Source: Trebouxia sp. TZW2008 (lineage: Eukaryota; Chlorophyta; Trebouxiophyceae; Trebouxiales; Trebouxiaceae). Taken from it: 64,000 bases of DNA. The notes beneath the pieces were generated by a model that saw nothing but the letters and a program-made list of their open reading frames with translations, did not search any database and had not been told where the DNA came from. The position numbers and the translations under genes were made by a program. This document shows, piece by piece, positions 22,901-34,456 of this stretch (positions within the stretch are counted from its first letter, which is position 1; every line of letters begins with the position of its first letter). The stretch is from NCBI GenBank assembly GCA_002118135.1, contig BDIU01000200.1:62001-126000 (forward strand), written 5' to 3'.

Positions 22901-25674
22901 CATGCACAGCAGGCCCTGCAGGTGCTACAGCTCATGACACAGAGCTCAGAGCTGTGTCAGGTGCTGCTTGCCAGCTTGGAAGAAGAAGACTTCCCACCTG
23001 AGAGCGGTACTGCCACAGCCAATGCGCAACCCATCCATCAACCCCAGGGACGGCCCCACCCAACCCCTGGCCATTCAGCTTCTGAACCAATGGATGTCGA
23101 TGCAGCTGAGCCTGCTATCAGATCTACTGCAAGGTCAGCTGTTTTCCTGTTTGTTGGAGCTTCACAAGAACAAGCCAGGTGTTGACCGTAACTCCCAGTA
23201 ACTGCCTGTTACAGTGATCTCTTGTCCAATATGAGGACATTCTGGCTGTAAAGACAAAGCAGTTGGGAACCAAGCACTGCATTGTGACTGCAATGTCACC
23301 TCCAAGTAAGGACAATCTGATGTAAGGACACTTTCTTTGTCTACAACAGTAGGCGTAACAAAGAGAAATCACTGTGTACAGGGTTTCACATCACATTATG
23401 CACAATGCACTTCTTGTCTTTTGCTGCAGGTGTCAGCTTTGAGCTTTGCGACCTGAGTCTCTTGAATGGTCTGCATGTGTCCATAGAAAATCAATGGAAC
23501 AACGTACTGCGCACTTGACAAGCAACAATTCCGCTTGCAGCCTCATGATAAGTTTGTCAAGAAAGCTCATGCGCTGAATTTCTGACTAGAGGTGTTGCAA
23601 GAACCAAACAAGGTGTATGCTGCTCTGCCCATGCAGATGGACAGGAGCTGCCGAGCTGCTGGACAGCCTACTAGCTTCCCTGCAGGTGCCCAGGACCCCT
23701 GACCCTCACAGCAGCCCCCCTGACCCCTCCACCAACCCCACCACCCTCACATCCAGCCAACAAAATACACAGTCTAGGGCTCTTCAGATCAGCCATGGTG
23801 TTGCGCAGCCAGCACACAAAGATCAGCCCAAAACCCAGGGTCACAGCATTTGGTGGGGAAGTTACAAAAAACAGCGGCTTGCATTGTGGGTCATCGCCAC
23901 ACTGCTGCAACGTCAGCAATGGGGATTGTTGCTGCATCTGATTAGGGCTGGAGATGATGGCAAAGAGGGTGGACTGCCTCAGTGTCTACTAAATTTGGTA
24001 GACTCAGTCACCAGAGGTGGGTCAGGTGAGCTACATATTGAACCCTGCACTCTGCAACTGTCACAGAGATCTGCAACCTAAACTTGACTTTGCATAGCAA
24101 AAATGGTGGACTGCCTTAGTGTCTACAAAATGTGGTAGACTCAGTCATCAGAGTTGGTCCAGCTGAGCTACACCCTAAAACCTGCACTCTGCAGTTGTCA
24201 CGCAGATCTGCAAGCCATTTTTTTTTGGTTGGCAAAAATAGTGAACAGCTACGAGGTCCACTATTTGTGGTAAAATTGGTCATCAGAGGTAGAGCCAATG
24301 GGCTATTTCTTTTCCTTCGACCATGCTGCTATCCGCCCTGTCTGCCATGTCTGTGCACTGTTGTTTGCTACCTTTGGCTGAAGCCTACATTGAGGAAGAG
24401 GGTGCATTGCAGCCAAGTAAACATGCAGTAAAGACACTGTTGACCTGTGGTCAGAACCTGGTGTGAGCCAGTGTGCAAGTAGAAGCCTGTGCCGTCAACT
24501 GCAAGATCTGTCTCAATATTTGGTCATAGCTCAGTCACTTGGCTGGACTCTTCTTTGCTTCTGCTTCTTCTGGGTGTGGAAGACGCCCGCGGTACTACCT
24601 TGTGCTGTAGACTCTTTCTTCATTGGGATCTGTGTGGACAGCTTTGACATCTGAGCACACTGTACCTACAACTTTCATGTGATTTCAGACTCTTCTTTGC
24701 CACTGCTGGCAGCCTTCACCCTTCCCAGCAACCCCGCCACCACTCCTGGTGACCCCAAACATCCCCAAGTCTGATCCCCCCTGTGTCAGCAAAGTCACCC
24801 CGCTCCACTCTGTGTTCAGTGCAAAAGGTCTCAATATCTGATGATGATGCATCTGGCTCCGTCATTCTGTTGCAGACTTGTCTCCACCGCTGCTGGCGGC
24901 CTTCACCCAACTCAGTCGCTTGTTTGCAGACTCTTCTTCCCCATTGCTGGCAGCCTTCACCCTTCCCAGCAACCCTGCCACCACCCCCCTGGTTGCCCCA
25001 AAACCCATGAAGCCTGGGGACCCTTCTACCAGCAGAGCCACTGCAACTGCCAGTCAAGCAGCTGCCCACAGCACAGCTGGGCACAGCAGCAATGACGCTC
25101 AGACGGATTTGGACACAAGTGCGCATATGTGGCAAGAGCATGTGCGCTTGTCGCAAGAGGCGTTGACACTTTTGAGGGCTGTTCTCACTGACGCTACTCT
25201 AGGTAATTCCGTTTCCTGCGTGTTCTGACACTTTGCAGACGCTTCTCTTGATAGCGAGCATTTCTGGCAAGGCCACACCCTAAATCCCTTCAGAAGCCCA
25301 CAAGAGGTTTCAGAATCAACTCCTAATATCCACTCCAGAAACACTTGCTGGGTTTTGCAGGTCGTGCAGCAGTGCAGGACTTGATCTCTTCCTCAGCAGC
25401 AATCCGCCTGAGCCTAGTCACCACAGCCCGCCTGTGTCAATGGTCCAATACCGCTGCTAGCACATACGCACAGCTGCACACCTTAGCTGGGCCCCTACCA
25501 TTGCAGCAATGGGTCATGGTATGGGGTAGCAGCAGTAACAGCAGTGGCAACATCATCAGAGGGCATAAGGAAAGTAGAGGTGGCTTGTGTTGCAGCAGCA
25601 TCGAGGATGTTGCCCATATGGCCAAAAGTCTGCGGCAGCGAGTGCTTGTGCAGCTGAACTATATGGGCAGCTGA
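16018..25674 (+). CDS. Large polyQ/coiled-coil protein, possibly ATRIP/SUV2-like checkpoint protein
   Basis: Exons I can place: 16018-16092, 16161-16593, 16946-17069, 17856-18027, 18502-18629, 18892-18996, 19311-19591, 19821-19876, 20024-20619 (start uncertain), 22331-22485, 22869-23133, 23637-24016, 24930-25202 and 25361-25674. The acidic N-terminus (MDDEFDNIDFSAIDQLVENH) resembles the RPA-binding recruitment motif of ATRIP. Then come Q/A-rich tracts from CAG repeats, a coiled-coil (LERKQREHDDLQRRLQQL, EEQVQQLQDERQRIQLELEE), a Ser/Pro/Lys linker and helical repeat-like exons (LQLLLKLLSVPQLK, AAELLDSLLASLQ, ALWVIATLLQRQQW). That order fits ATRIP/SUV2, the partner of ATR kinase, but I see no diagnostic motif. 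Joins are in phase from 16018 to 19876 and from 22331 to the end. The join at 19876-20024 is unresolved, and exon 18892-18996 has an in-frame TGA at 18938-18940. Confidence 0.5.
16273..16308 (+). repeat. CAG/GCA trinucleotide tract in coding exon
   Basis: About a dozen CAG units, read as glutamine in the supported frame of exon 2. A second, interrupted CAG/CAA tract opens exon 3 at about 16947-16980. Confidence 0.85.
18748..18803 (+). repeat. Decayed copy of an ATRIP-like exon 3' edge
   Basis: cggcagcgtattcagctaga...ggaagccaacagggacagg repeats the last 45 bases of exon 18502-18629 plus its donor, about 170 bases downstream in the following intron. It reads RQRIQLEPEEANRDR against RQRIQLELEEVNRDR. 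Confidence 0.85.
19640..19735 (+). repeat. Decayed upstream copy of exon 19821-19876
   Basis: gaagaagctctacagccaat...gaattgagtgtcaagcagg parallels the exon at 19821-19876 (EALQPVSIAKLRQELSIKK). The upstream copy reads EALQPISTTELTTGIECQA and has lost the donor. Confidence 0.75.
20655..20790 (+). repeat. Downstream copy of the 3' edge of exon 20024-20619
   Basis: The block reads ALHIIAVLVAHDKACQEEIA and SHWNADK, against ALHVLAVLVAHDKTCRDTTA and NGWNADK in the exon. The frame is open and an acceptor-like gtaagacag precedes it. It may be an alternative exon or a relic. Confidence 0.8.
21672..21765 (-). repeat. SINE-like dispersed repeat, inverted copy
   Basis: gcttggcgagacaggacttg then ggccacacgcacctagc and gtgctggaa is the reverse complement of the repeat at 10003-10085, 61608-61695 and 63705-63795. 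It lies in a large intron of the ATRIP-like gene. Confidence 0.6.
22486..22840 (+). repeat. Tandem intronic duplications downstream of exon 22331-22485
   Basis: Blocks such as cacttcaggtac, agatc(a/g)aagtttgctga and ggctgcctgtacagcat recur at about 22505-22600 and 22695-22815. Each ends at an agcagagctgctt motif resembling the exon 3' edge (cacagcagag). The intron appears to have grown by repeated duplication across this donor. Confidence 0.65.
23212..23374. mobile_element. Pogo/Tigger-like MITE, copy 2
   Basis: Flanked on the left by TA, begins CAGTGATCTCTTGTCC and ends GAGAAATCACTG. The interior holds gttgggaaccaagcactgca and aagtaaggacaatctgatgt, shared with copies 1 and 3. It lies in an intron of the ATRIP-like gene. 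Confidence 0.7.
24085..24295 (+). repeat. Two decayed copies of the 3' edge of exon 23637-24016
   Basis: The exon ends ggtagactcagtcaccagag|gtgggt. The same edge recurs as ggtagactcagtcatcagag at about 24132-24151 and as ggtaaaattggtcatcagag at about 24270-24289, each about 130 bases after the previous one. Decay increases with distance. Confidence 0.85.
24689..24918 (+). repeat. Two upstream copies of the 5' edge of exon 24930-25202
   Basis: The exon opens with gactcttcttccccattgctggcagccttc-type coding (SSSPLLAAFTLPSNP). Copies with the same acceptor context lie at about 24689-24770 (actcttctttgccactgctg) and 24873-24918 (acttgtctccaccgctgctg). Confidence 0.8.
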
Positions 25675-25679
25675 CGCGC

Positions 25680-27434
25680 TGTAAAACTTGCTATTCTTGA
25701 CGCACAGTTGCAACTGGAGATTCTGGATTGTGTAGTATAAATTTGATTTAGTCTACAGTTAGTACGTGAGTTGTGTCCCACTGCCCGATAACATATATTC
25801 AGTATACGGGCATCTTTCCTGGGTGTCATGTATACTGCACTCGTGCGGTATGCACAAAGCTACGACTGCTTGCTAATAAGTCGATATTGTGTGCGCAACG
25901 CATGGCAAATGCTGCCGACCAGTTGACAGTTGCAGCAAGACCTGCTGCTTGACTCAACAGCGTATATTATCATGTTGCTGCAAGTTGGGCTCAGCATGAC
26001 TAGGTATAAATCAGTACCAGGCGTCAATATAATATAAAAACCCAATAAATGCCGCCTATCTCAAAGGTATCAAAGCCTGCTGACCAACATCAGAAAAAGC
26101 GGTTCTTGCAGCTCCTTGCAGCAAGTCGGAATCGGCTCAAGATAAGCAGCACACTAATTGTCTTGGACGTTGCTGATCAAGTGGTATGTCCATGTAGGCT
26201 TTATCTTCACAATCAAGATCAGGCCCTGGGCGCCTGCAAACCTGAATCAAGCCGCCATTATCACCGCCTCACTCTGCTGTATTTATTTATCATACAACAA
26301 TTCGACACTTTCCGTTATCACCGCTTTCAATGTTGGTCTTTCTAATAAATAACTCTTGGAGCCCCAACGTTGTAAAAGATCATTAAATCAATTATGAAGC
26401 TGCGCCGACCTTCATTAAAGATATGGAATATTCACATTTCTGGAGGCATAAACTTGCAACGAGCTTATGTAGTGATCCAGGACCATGAGGGCTTGTTGCG
26501 GCCGCGCGCTAAGCCGTTTGCATGCGCAAGCGATCAAATCTGGTTCATACAGGCATTGCAGGGTCATTTGCAGGGCAATTTGCAGGGCGATTTGCAGTGC
26601 CCGACCTGCATTAAAGTCATCAACTTTTATTCCAGGGCGGCCCGACCATAGATAATAAATAATCAAAACGACGATCTGATCATATTTATTTTATTATTGG
26701 AAGTGCCGACCATCATTCGGAGCCGACGATCATTCAAAGCGGTGCGGTAATACAAACAAGCCGGGCTTATAAGTTGTGCCAACAGACATCACATTAAGCA
26801 CAATCGTCGCAGTCTGAAGTGTAAATGTTCGATCCTCGTGTGGAGGCCAACAATGTGTTCCTAATGCATACCACTGAGAATTTCGGTGTTTGACAGCGGT
26901 GTGTTTCTTGAGCAGTTTCGGAACTTGAACTCCAAAATCCCCACTCCATGTGGTGGGATAGTGGTTTCCACCTTCCACCATGCCTGGTCATAGCAGCTTA
27001 TGCAGCTACTGTGTACTGTTGCACCTGCAATGCAATCACATGTTCAGATTTTCATGTCATGCATGCAAACCCAGCAAGATGCAATTGCTCAGTTATGATG
27101 GGTAAACACGGCATGGTCATTTGTGTGGTCATTCGTGTGGTCATTCATGTTCATACTTGGGCAGCACTGGTTGTAGGGTTGAGCCTAGTGATGGGTGCAG
27201 AGAATGTCAAGACTACTTGTATGCATTTGTGGGCTAAAATGGTCACGTGGACAACATAGGCAATATATATATGGGCATGAATGTTGTGCATGTTCAATGC
27301 TGATAACATCCTCCAAGCGTCCCTTGACAACGTGCAACAAACATATGGGCGCAGCTTCTGAACACAAAACCACACGGGTTTGACAGTTGCCTTGCGCAAA
27401 TACTGACAGAGGTAGCTCACCAGTAATGTCTTGA
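25680..27434. other. AT-rich stretch, no gene recognised
   Basis: From about 25740 to 26900 the sequence is richer in A/T (many aataaat and tattta runs) yet carries CpG-bearing words (cgaccttcattaaag, gccgaccatcattc, ccgacgatcattcaaag) rare elsewhere in the window. A short repeat of cat/aatttgcagggc occurs at about 26558-26600. The 27000-27430 part has open minus frames without support. TGTAA at 25680, just after the ATRIP-like stop, matches the usual green-algal poly(A) signal. Confidence 0.45.
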
Positions 27435-30400
27435 TCATGAATCAGCTGGGATGATGTGCAATGTGTATGCAGCACGACTCCTATGCGCCTCATACTCCCT
27501 AATCAATCCTTGCCCCTTGAGCTGTTGCAGAGCATTGCCTACCGCCGCAAAGGTCCTGCCATCTCCCTTGACAGTGACAACAGTTGCACCCTCTTCAGGT
27601 ACAATGGCAACTGCAATAGGGCAAGCCATGTCACATGACGTGTTTGCACGACATGGCATCACAACGTGACGTTACGCACAGTTTTTAGGGCATTGTCACA
27701 ACAAGCATGGCTGTCACATGTAGTGAGTTCTATGCTACCACTGCCTGTACAACACCTTGCTAGGTCCGGATAAATGTGATGCATATTAGACAGATTGATG
27801 CCACACAAAACTGGATATCATAAATGCAAACAACCCCGGCAGGTACATTGCAATGCCTCATCCCCTTGGTCTACACAGCAAGTGAGTATCATTTGCACCA
27901 GATGTGATCTCATTGTGCAACAACAGCAGAAGGAAAATTACTTACACAAGACGCATGTCAAAATCTGCACCCAAATCTTTAAGGCGTCAGCTGCCTCCAA
28001 CGGGCTCATGTATCTATCACAGGACTTGAGAGCAGTGTTGTCCCGTAGGCGCTGTGGGGAACGCAAATCTAATTTCATGCCTTCCCATGGCCGGACCACT
28101 TCATTGGGACGAATCATCAGGAAGGCAGCCCGTACCTCTCCATTGAAGATCATCTGGTTGCTACAAGGACATAGGAAGCTTGGCCTCAAGACTCTGAGAA
28201 GCAATTACGATGAGTAGTTGGCACTAGCTTCTTCCATGCACTTATCAACTACCAGCATTATGCATTGCACGTGTGCAAAAGGGACATAATTATAATTTCG
28301 AAACATGCAGCTACCTGGCCAGATTCCTGATAAACATCCGTTGATGTTTGATTGCCTTGGTTCCCTGCAAAACATGGTCTTAATCATGTTGCAGCTCCAA
28401 TTGGCGGGAATGCTGGTGTTGGGACACCTGGGAATCAATTCAAGCGTACCTCCCATTTGTCAAGTGCTATGGGATAAAGGTGATTTTGCTTCTCAACAAG
28501 GTCCTACGGCATCATATGTAAACGTCAATCACAAGCATGACACACATATAGGAGTTCAGCAGAAACACGATAAAAACTGATGTGCAATGCATTTGAGAAA
28601 TGCTTGCATTTAGTATTGCTTACCATGTGACAAAGTGAGGCCAACTTGATGACTGTTGAAGCTTGCTTCGCTGCTTTTGACCGTGCAGGTTGACTTGCAG
28701 CAAATGAGCAGGCCACCCTTGCTGCGACGCTCTTTTTGAGCTCAAGCATTTTCTGAAAGATCAATGTAAGTAGTTGCAATAGCCTGTTGGACTTGTAACA
28801 AAGTAAGCTTGAGCACAAATGGACATGGTGTGAGTAATTTTCAGCTTGAATGATGCTTTCAAGCAAACACGTCCTCCGTGCCTTTGAACAATAATGAAAG
28901 ACATGCTCTTCAAGTTCGAAACTGATCACCAACCTGCTTGAGCTGCGCCATTTCTGCAGCTTCAGCCTTGTGGATTGCAGCCTGCAAAACATTGTGCATT
29001 TTTAAAAACAAAAGCCTTTGAGAGCACTGATGTTGCATGATGGGCAAGCACTTGCTGGTCAAGACAATGCTGGCACTGACAAGGTTGCTCAAACGGCAAG
29101 ATCAAATAGCTATAGCCTCAAACACATACATCAGACAAAAGTGACAGATGCTATCAACTTAGCGATGCAGGTCACGATCATCTTGACATAGAGTTGTGGA
29201 CATTTCGACTGTTTGCGCAAGCTTGCGGTCCTTTTGCAGCTGCGCAGCCTCTTTTGCTTCTTTGGCTGAGGCTCTAATGCCATTGATGGGCAGCACCGCT
29301 GCATCATCAGCCCCTTTGTTGTTAGTTTTGTTGTGCAGATTTGCCCAAGCAACAGGGATTGTACCCTGCACGCAACAAGATAGGATTGTGGCGCAAGTTC
29401 TCAAACTTTTTCACAAATGCGTTCACGTAGCTGGCAGAGAGCATTATATTCATACCTTTGACTGAGCCTCAACCGCTTTGTTAGGGTTTTGCTTGTGATC
29501 TTGGCTGACTGGACGCTGCAACAGTGGCAGAAAAATGTCCACACACAACAAATACCAGGTGTGTGCGTGCGTCTAGCATGCAACATTAGCTCAATGACAA
29601 TGTGTGCAAGGCATTGTGCGGCAACAATCGATACCTTTGTCAACAGTGAGCTTATTGCTTCTTTCTGCTGCTGTAGCTCAACCAGCTCTGCCACCTTTTC
29701 CTCATTTGCAGGATCTGCTGCAACAATGTGTTGAAGCAAATCAAGCTGGGCCATGGTGCCGTGGAGGGCAGATTCTAATACAGCTCGGCTGTTGCCAAAC
29801 CGCTTAGGCTGTCTCTTAACATCCTGCATGCCACTTGTGGTATCGGTACTTTGCCATTTTGGACATCTTGCTAAATCATGTCAAACGAGTAGGTAATGAC
29901 AAAGCAACTAGCAACTACAGCTGAGCAGAGTTACAAGCTATAGCTAGGCAAGTGGAATTACCTTGTGCTGCCTTTTCTGTTGGGGATCCGCCTTGGCTCT
30001 CTCCTGCACAACCAGTTCCTGAAACTGCACCAAGTCAGCACGCATTCTTCACGGACACGGCATGCAGCTTGGCCAAATGACAACATGTAGTCCCAACATC
30101 GTTGCAGCTACAATAGCTTTCTCAAGATTCATTCAGCTGCAACATACCTGTGCCATGGTCAGCTGCTGATGGCCACGTTTCAGATACAGCTTGTGCAGCT
30201 TTGTGACCTCATCTGAGTTGGTGGGATCCAAGGCCACAGCTTTCTGGCTCAAGCTGATGCTAATGTAAAGCTGAGCCAGGGAGTACTTGAGTTCATTTTC
30301 ATTGCTCTCCTGTGCTCGTTTGGTAGCGGCCTGCAGCACAAGAAGGAAAGCATAGGCAAAAAAGCAACAGCAAGTCAGAGTCTTTTGTCAGCTTGCAAGA

Positions 30401-30643
30401 GACAGCGGGCAAACCTGCTGAGCATAAGCTCTTGCTGCAGCGTTACTATGTGGCTGGGTATTGGGCACATATCCACCCATTAGCTCCTTGACCTATGTGG
30501 GGACTTGCCTTCAAGTCTTGAATCCAAATCGCAAAATAACTATCGAGTGAACAATGAGAATCTACCTTGCTCCGTTCTAAGGCGGTAAGTTTGGCACTTG
30601 CTGCTGGGTCTTGTAAGACCCGTCTACCGTCAGTCATCTGCAT
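27435..30643 (-). CDS. Unknown 504-residue protein, 14 exons
   Basis: Exons in minus order: 30643-30566, 30492-30415, 30330-30148, 30024-29962, 29823-29635, 29515-29456, 29365-29210, 28981-28934, 28752-28624, 28503-28450, 28364-28315, 28160-27946, 27870-27835 and 27610-27435. The total is 1515 bases and phase holds at every join. The N-terminal half is charged and helical, with two similar segments (SLSQKAVALDPTNSDEVTKL and LLQHIVAADPANEEKVAELV) suggesting an internal duplication. The middle is Lys/Ala-rich coiled-coil. The C-terminal part (MFIRNLASNQMIFNGEVRAA, FLMIRPNEVVRPWEGMKLDL, and VVTVKGDGRTFAAVGNALQQ) looks like one or two folded domains. I do not recognise the family. The end of exon 7 at 29210 is chosen because it keeps the frame; the alternative runs to TAA at 29159 and would make a shorter gene. 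Confidence 0.65.
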
Positions 30644-31003
30644 TTCGATGCGGATCAAAAATTTGCACTAAAACAAACGCGACCTGAAAGCACATCGACC
30701 GCAGCACGGCACAGCAACAGTGACATGATTGACCTTGACTGTGGCACTTCGTGGGTATCGCACCAGTACCGATCAGTGTCTCTAGATCTGTGCGCTGCGC
30801 GTCTGTTGCACGGCTTGCCTGAACAAGATGTGAGCGGCCTTGATGTTCAGCTTAAAAGATCTGCGCAGCTTCTTTATTCGCTGCAAGTGCAATGCTTGGC
30901 TGCGGCCTTCTGGCTGATGCGTTGGATGTCCGAGCGCTAGCTGCAGGTTGCACGGCTTGAGGGCTTTGCACACAGGCCTGCGAGACAGCATTCACTATTC
31001 TCT

Positions 31004-31311
31004 TCACTTGCGAGGCATACAGCTTAGATGAAAGTCAAGCAAAGGAGCATCGCGCAGCTGACGAAAGTAAGGTCGCGATCGACATCAGGCTCAGGACGTA
31101 TACGTGAACTAGTAAGTTGCCATTGTTCAACCAATAAACCGATTGTAGGTGTCACGATGTCCACATGCTGCGAGTAAAATGCAGAATGCAAGCGTGAACA
31201 AACAACTGTGCTGTGGCAGCAAGGAATGACCTGCTCAAGCTCTGAAGGGTCAGTGCCATCGGAACTCCAATGCTTGTTGACTTGATCGACCAAAGCCTTG
31301 ATGGAATGCAT
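31004..31311 (-). CDS. Possible short two-exon gene, unknown
   Basis: Exon 1 is 31311-31231 (MHSIKALVDQVNKHWSSDGT ... SELEQ, 27 codons) and exon 2 is 31057-31004, ending in TGA. They join in phase 0. The product would be only 44 residues, and another open frame (30991-30782, basic and helical) follows, so the gene may be longer. Divergent from the kinase-like gene at 31651. Confidence 0.3.
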
Positions 31312-31650
31312 GGCGAACGGGGCCCACTCTTGCAATCAGGCGCGCAGCTAGCACTGCAAAAGGCGGTCGGGCTCCTTGGCAGCGCAACGCTTTATCGGCT
31401 CTGCAAGTTTACGCTCTGCATGCAATCTGGCATGCAATGCCACGTCCGCATGCAGCAGTCATTTCTTAGTAATGTGACATATTTATTTGCATAAAAAGCT
31501 CGTTAAGCTTTTTCTCCAAGCAGGGCCATCGCGCTCCACGCCTCGAGCAGCTTGGGACTCCTAGGAGACATACCGTATTGCACGGCTTTCTTTTCACAAC
31601 GTTGACTGCGGACGTGCGCTGATTTTTTGTCCGTTTCGCCCGATTTCAAG

Positions 31651-34456
31651 ATGTTGACACGTGAAGACTTCGATCTGGCAGTGTCTGGCCTGAGAACGGC
31701 TACGATATACTTGCCGAAAGTTGTTAAGAAATCATACAAACTTGGTGAAGGAGGCTGTGCGTCGCGTATTGAGAGGTAAGGCTCGATCGGCACTCTGCAT
31801 ACACCAGCAGACTACGTCGCACTCGACTAACTTTGATTTGCGTGTTGAGATATTACGAGCTATGCGGCAAAGCACACGAGCTGTTTGCTGTGAAGACGCT
31901 GTCAGATGACGCCTTCAGAGAGTATGGCCACCTCCACGACAGTGAGCTTGCTGCACTGAGCTGGCTGGCAGCGAACGATGTTCGCAGAGTTGTCAAGCTT
32001 ATTGAGGCTGGCAAAATGTGACAAACGGCGACCATTGCCTGGTCTTGGAGTAAGTTCGGCCTTGCAAGGGCTGCAGCCTTTTGACCTGCAATGGACGCGT
32101 TCTTGATAGCATCATGGCTGTATCCTGCAGGCTGATTAAAGGGGCTACTCTGCATGCTGCGATGCTTCTCGAGGTTCATGACACTCCTGCTGCTGCTGAT
32201 GAGCAGGTGCAGAATGTGGCTGTGCAGATGATGCAGGTAACAATATACTGAAGCAAACTCCATACTTGTGTTTGAGTTGTGCTTGATAGTTTAAAATGTG
32301 TGCTGTAGACTTTGGCGCAACTCCATACATGCGGCGTCTGCCACATGGATTTAGCCCCTGGCAACATCATGGTCAAATCTAGAAGCGCAGACCCTTGGGA
32401 CACTTTGAAATTCATTGACTTTGGGTTTGCCAAGGAGCTGAACATGGGTGCGTGGTTTCTGGCACACATGGCGCTTTGCATGCCCGCCCACATCTTGCTG
32501 TTGTGTACGGTCCAACTCTGCTGCTTTGTGCTCCCTCATCGAGCTCTGTTTCAAGCAAATGTGTAACCAAGACGTTGCCCTTGTCAGCACCATTGCCATC
32601 ATGCTTGCTAGTAAGGATACATGACGGTGCTAGTTGCATGCCAAAAATGCATCTGGCTTAAGCTGTACCAATGTCAATTGACTGTGAGCTTCCTCAAACC
32701 CCTGATGTGTTGACTTGAGGCAATACACTGATTGATGATTAAACTGCTGTCAGAATTACGTAGAGTTGCCCTCAACTTGCTTAGATTTGTGACATCTTCG
32801 CTGCAGGCATCATTTTGAATGGGGACTGCACTAATTTGAGAATTTGTCATGCCCTTGATTGGTCACATTTGGTTGCAGGCAATGCAGAGTATGGTGCTCA
32901 GATTGATGTGAGTATTTGGGATGTACTGCCAGATGGAGCCACGGCCTCTTATGCATACCTAGAGCAACTGCGCTCCCTTGTCGCCAGACATTGCGTTGGT
33001 GAGAAGTATTGTTTGATCAATGGCCCCGCATCTGACATGTGGTCAGCAGGCGTGGTGTTGTATGAACTGCTCACAAAGCAGCTGCCCTTTGGTGATGAGG
33101 GAGACGACTCTGATGAGTATGAGGGTATCGTCAAAAAGCAATGCAATTGGGTGAGTGCACACATGCTTGACTACTGGCTATGCCTAAATGAACATCTTGC
33201 TTGACTCTTTATCATGTCCATTTGCACACAGTGCTCTTGACTTTTAGCTATGTCCTGGGTGCATACATTGCTTGCCTCCCAGCTTTGCTCAAGCGCACAC
33301 GTTGCTCTTGACCCCTTACTATGTCTACCCACACACACTGCTTGAGTTTTGGCTTTGTCTACGTGCACACATTTTGACTCTTGGCTGTCTTCAGGGGCAA
33401 AATTGCTTGACTTCTGGCCACATCTGTGAGCATTAGTTCTGCTGTGTGCAATTCGTGCACAGCTCAGGATCCTTGGATATAGTTGTTGCAACCATGTCCA
33501 AGCTTTGCCAATCATTGGTCTTCTAACTTAGAAGGCCTCCATCAGGCAGCCTTGGCAGCTTTGTTTGCTGGCTCATGGTGCTACTTTGCCTGTCTTGCCT
33601 CTGTGCATTGCACAGAGGCAACAGAGGTGGCATAGAACATTGATGCCCTAATCAGCATCCAAGTCTTGCAAGGTCAGGTCTTTCAAGGCTAAATGTATTG
33701 TTACAGGCTGACACAGTGACAAAGGCAGAAAAAGCTGGAGTCCCTGTCCAGCACCCTATCCTTGATACAGTTAGGCAATGCAGCGCTAGCCCTGATGCAG
33801 CAGCTGATTTCTTTCTGAGGATGCTTCACCCCTGTCCAACTAAGCGGATGAGCCTGGAGGTCAAGCACCATGCATACATTGCTGCAGCTTATACACAGAT
33901 GGAAGAGTATTGCGCTAGTCAATCTCCGACGTCGGTGCTGCCCCAGGCTGTTAGTGAGTCAGAATCAGGTATGTTGCAACATGATGTATAGAATTTGATT
34001 GCTCTGCCGAGCTGCTGGCCATTTGCCAACAGTTTTCTGAAGTCATGCCAGTGCTGACAGCTAGCAAGCAGTGTCTTGTTCGGTTTTGGGCACCATTTTA
34101 TATGTAATTGGAGCAAAAGACAGGCATGTTGTATATGTAGTCAGCAGCATTTATGCTGAACCCATGACTTTGTTGTAGAGGAACAGGACTGGTGGGAGGA
34201 CAGTGGTGAGGATTCAGCCAGCACTGTCAGTGGTGGCAATGTCGTTCTTTCACAGATAGCTGCCGTTGGGGATCACTTTGCAGCGATGCAGTCACTCCAG
34301 CCCATGCAGCTTCAAAGTGACAGTCATTCAAATCAGCACGCTTGCGTTGAGCTGAATCAGCATTTGCAGCCCACTCAGTCTGATTTTGACAAATGCTATC
34401 GACCCAATGGTTCAAGGAGCAACAGTGTTGGTCAAGATTGCGTTGGTCCCCAGTAG
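31651..34456 (+). CDS. Protein-kinase-like protein, 7 exons, with an apparent one-base frame break
   Basis: Exons are 31651-31775, 31850-32049, 32131-32236, 32309-32447, 32879-33150, 33707-33968 and 34179-34456, about 460 residues if the break is ignored. Kinase features: glycine loop LGEGGCASRI (residues 31-40), AVK lysine (K57), hinge HCLVLELIKG, catalytic loop CHMDLAPGNIMV (D158, N163) with HMD in place of HRD and proline in place of the usual lysine, DFG motif IDFGFAKEL (D181), and the GPASDMWSAGVVLYELLTKQ helix F region. All other joins keep phase. In exon 2 the frame fails by one base at the A-run 32013-32016, just before the hinge. Substrate and pathway unknown; the atypical loop leaves activity open. 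Confidence 0.78.
33150..33430 (+). repeat. Intronic tandem repeat starting at a kinase-gene donor
   Basis: Five to six imperfect units of about 45-55 bases built on gtgcacacatgcttgactactggctatgtc-like words, beginning with the donor gtgagtgcacacatgcttgac at 33151. No coding role seen. Confidence 0.65.
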
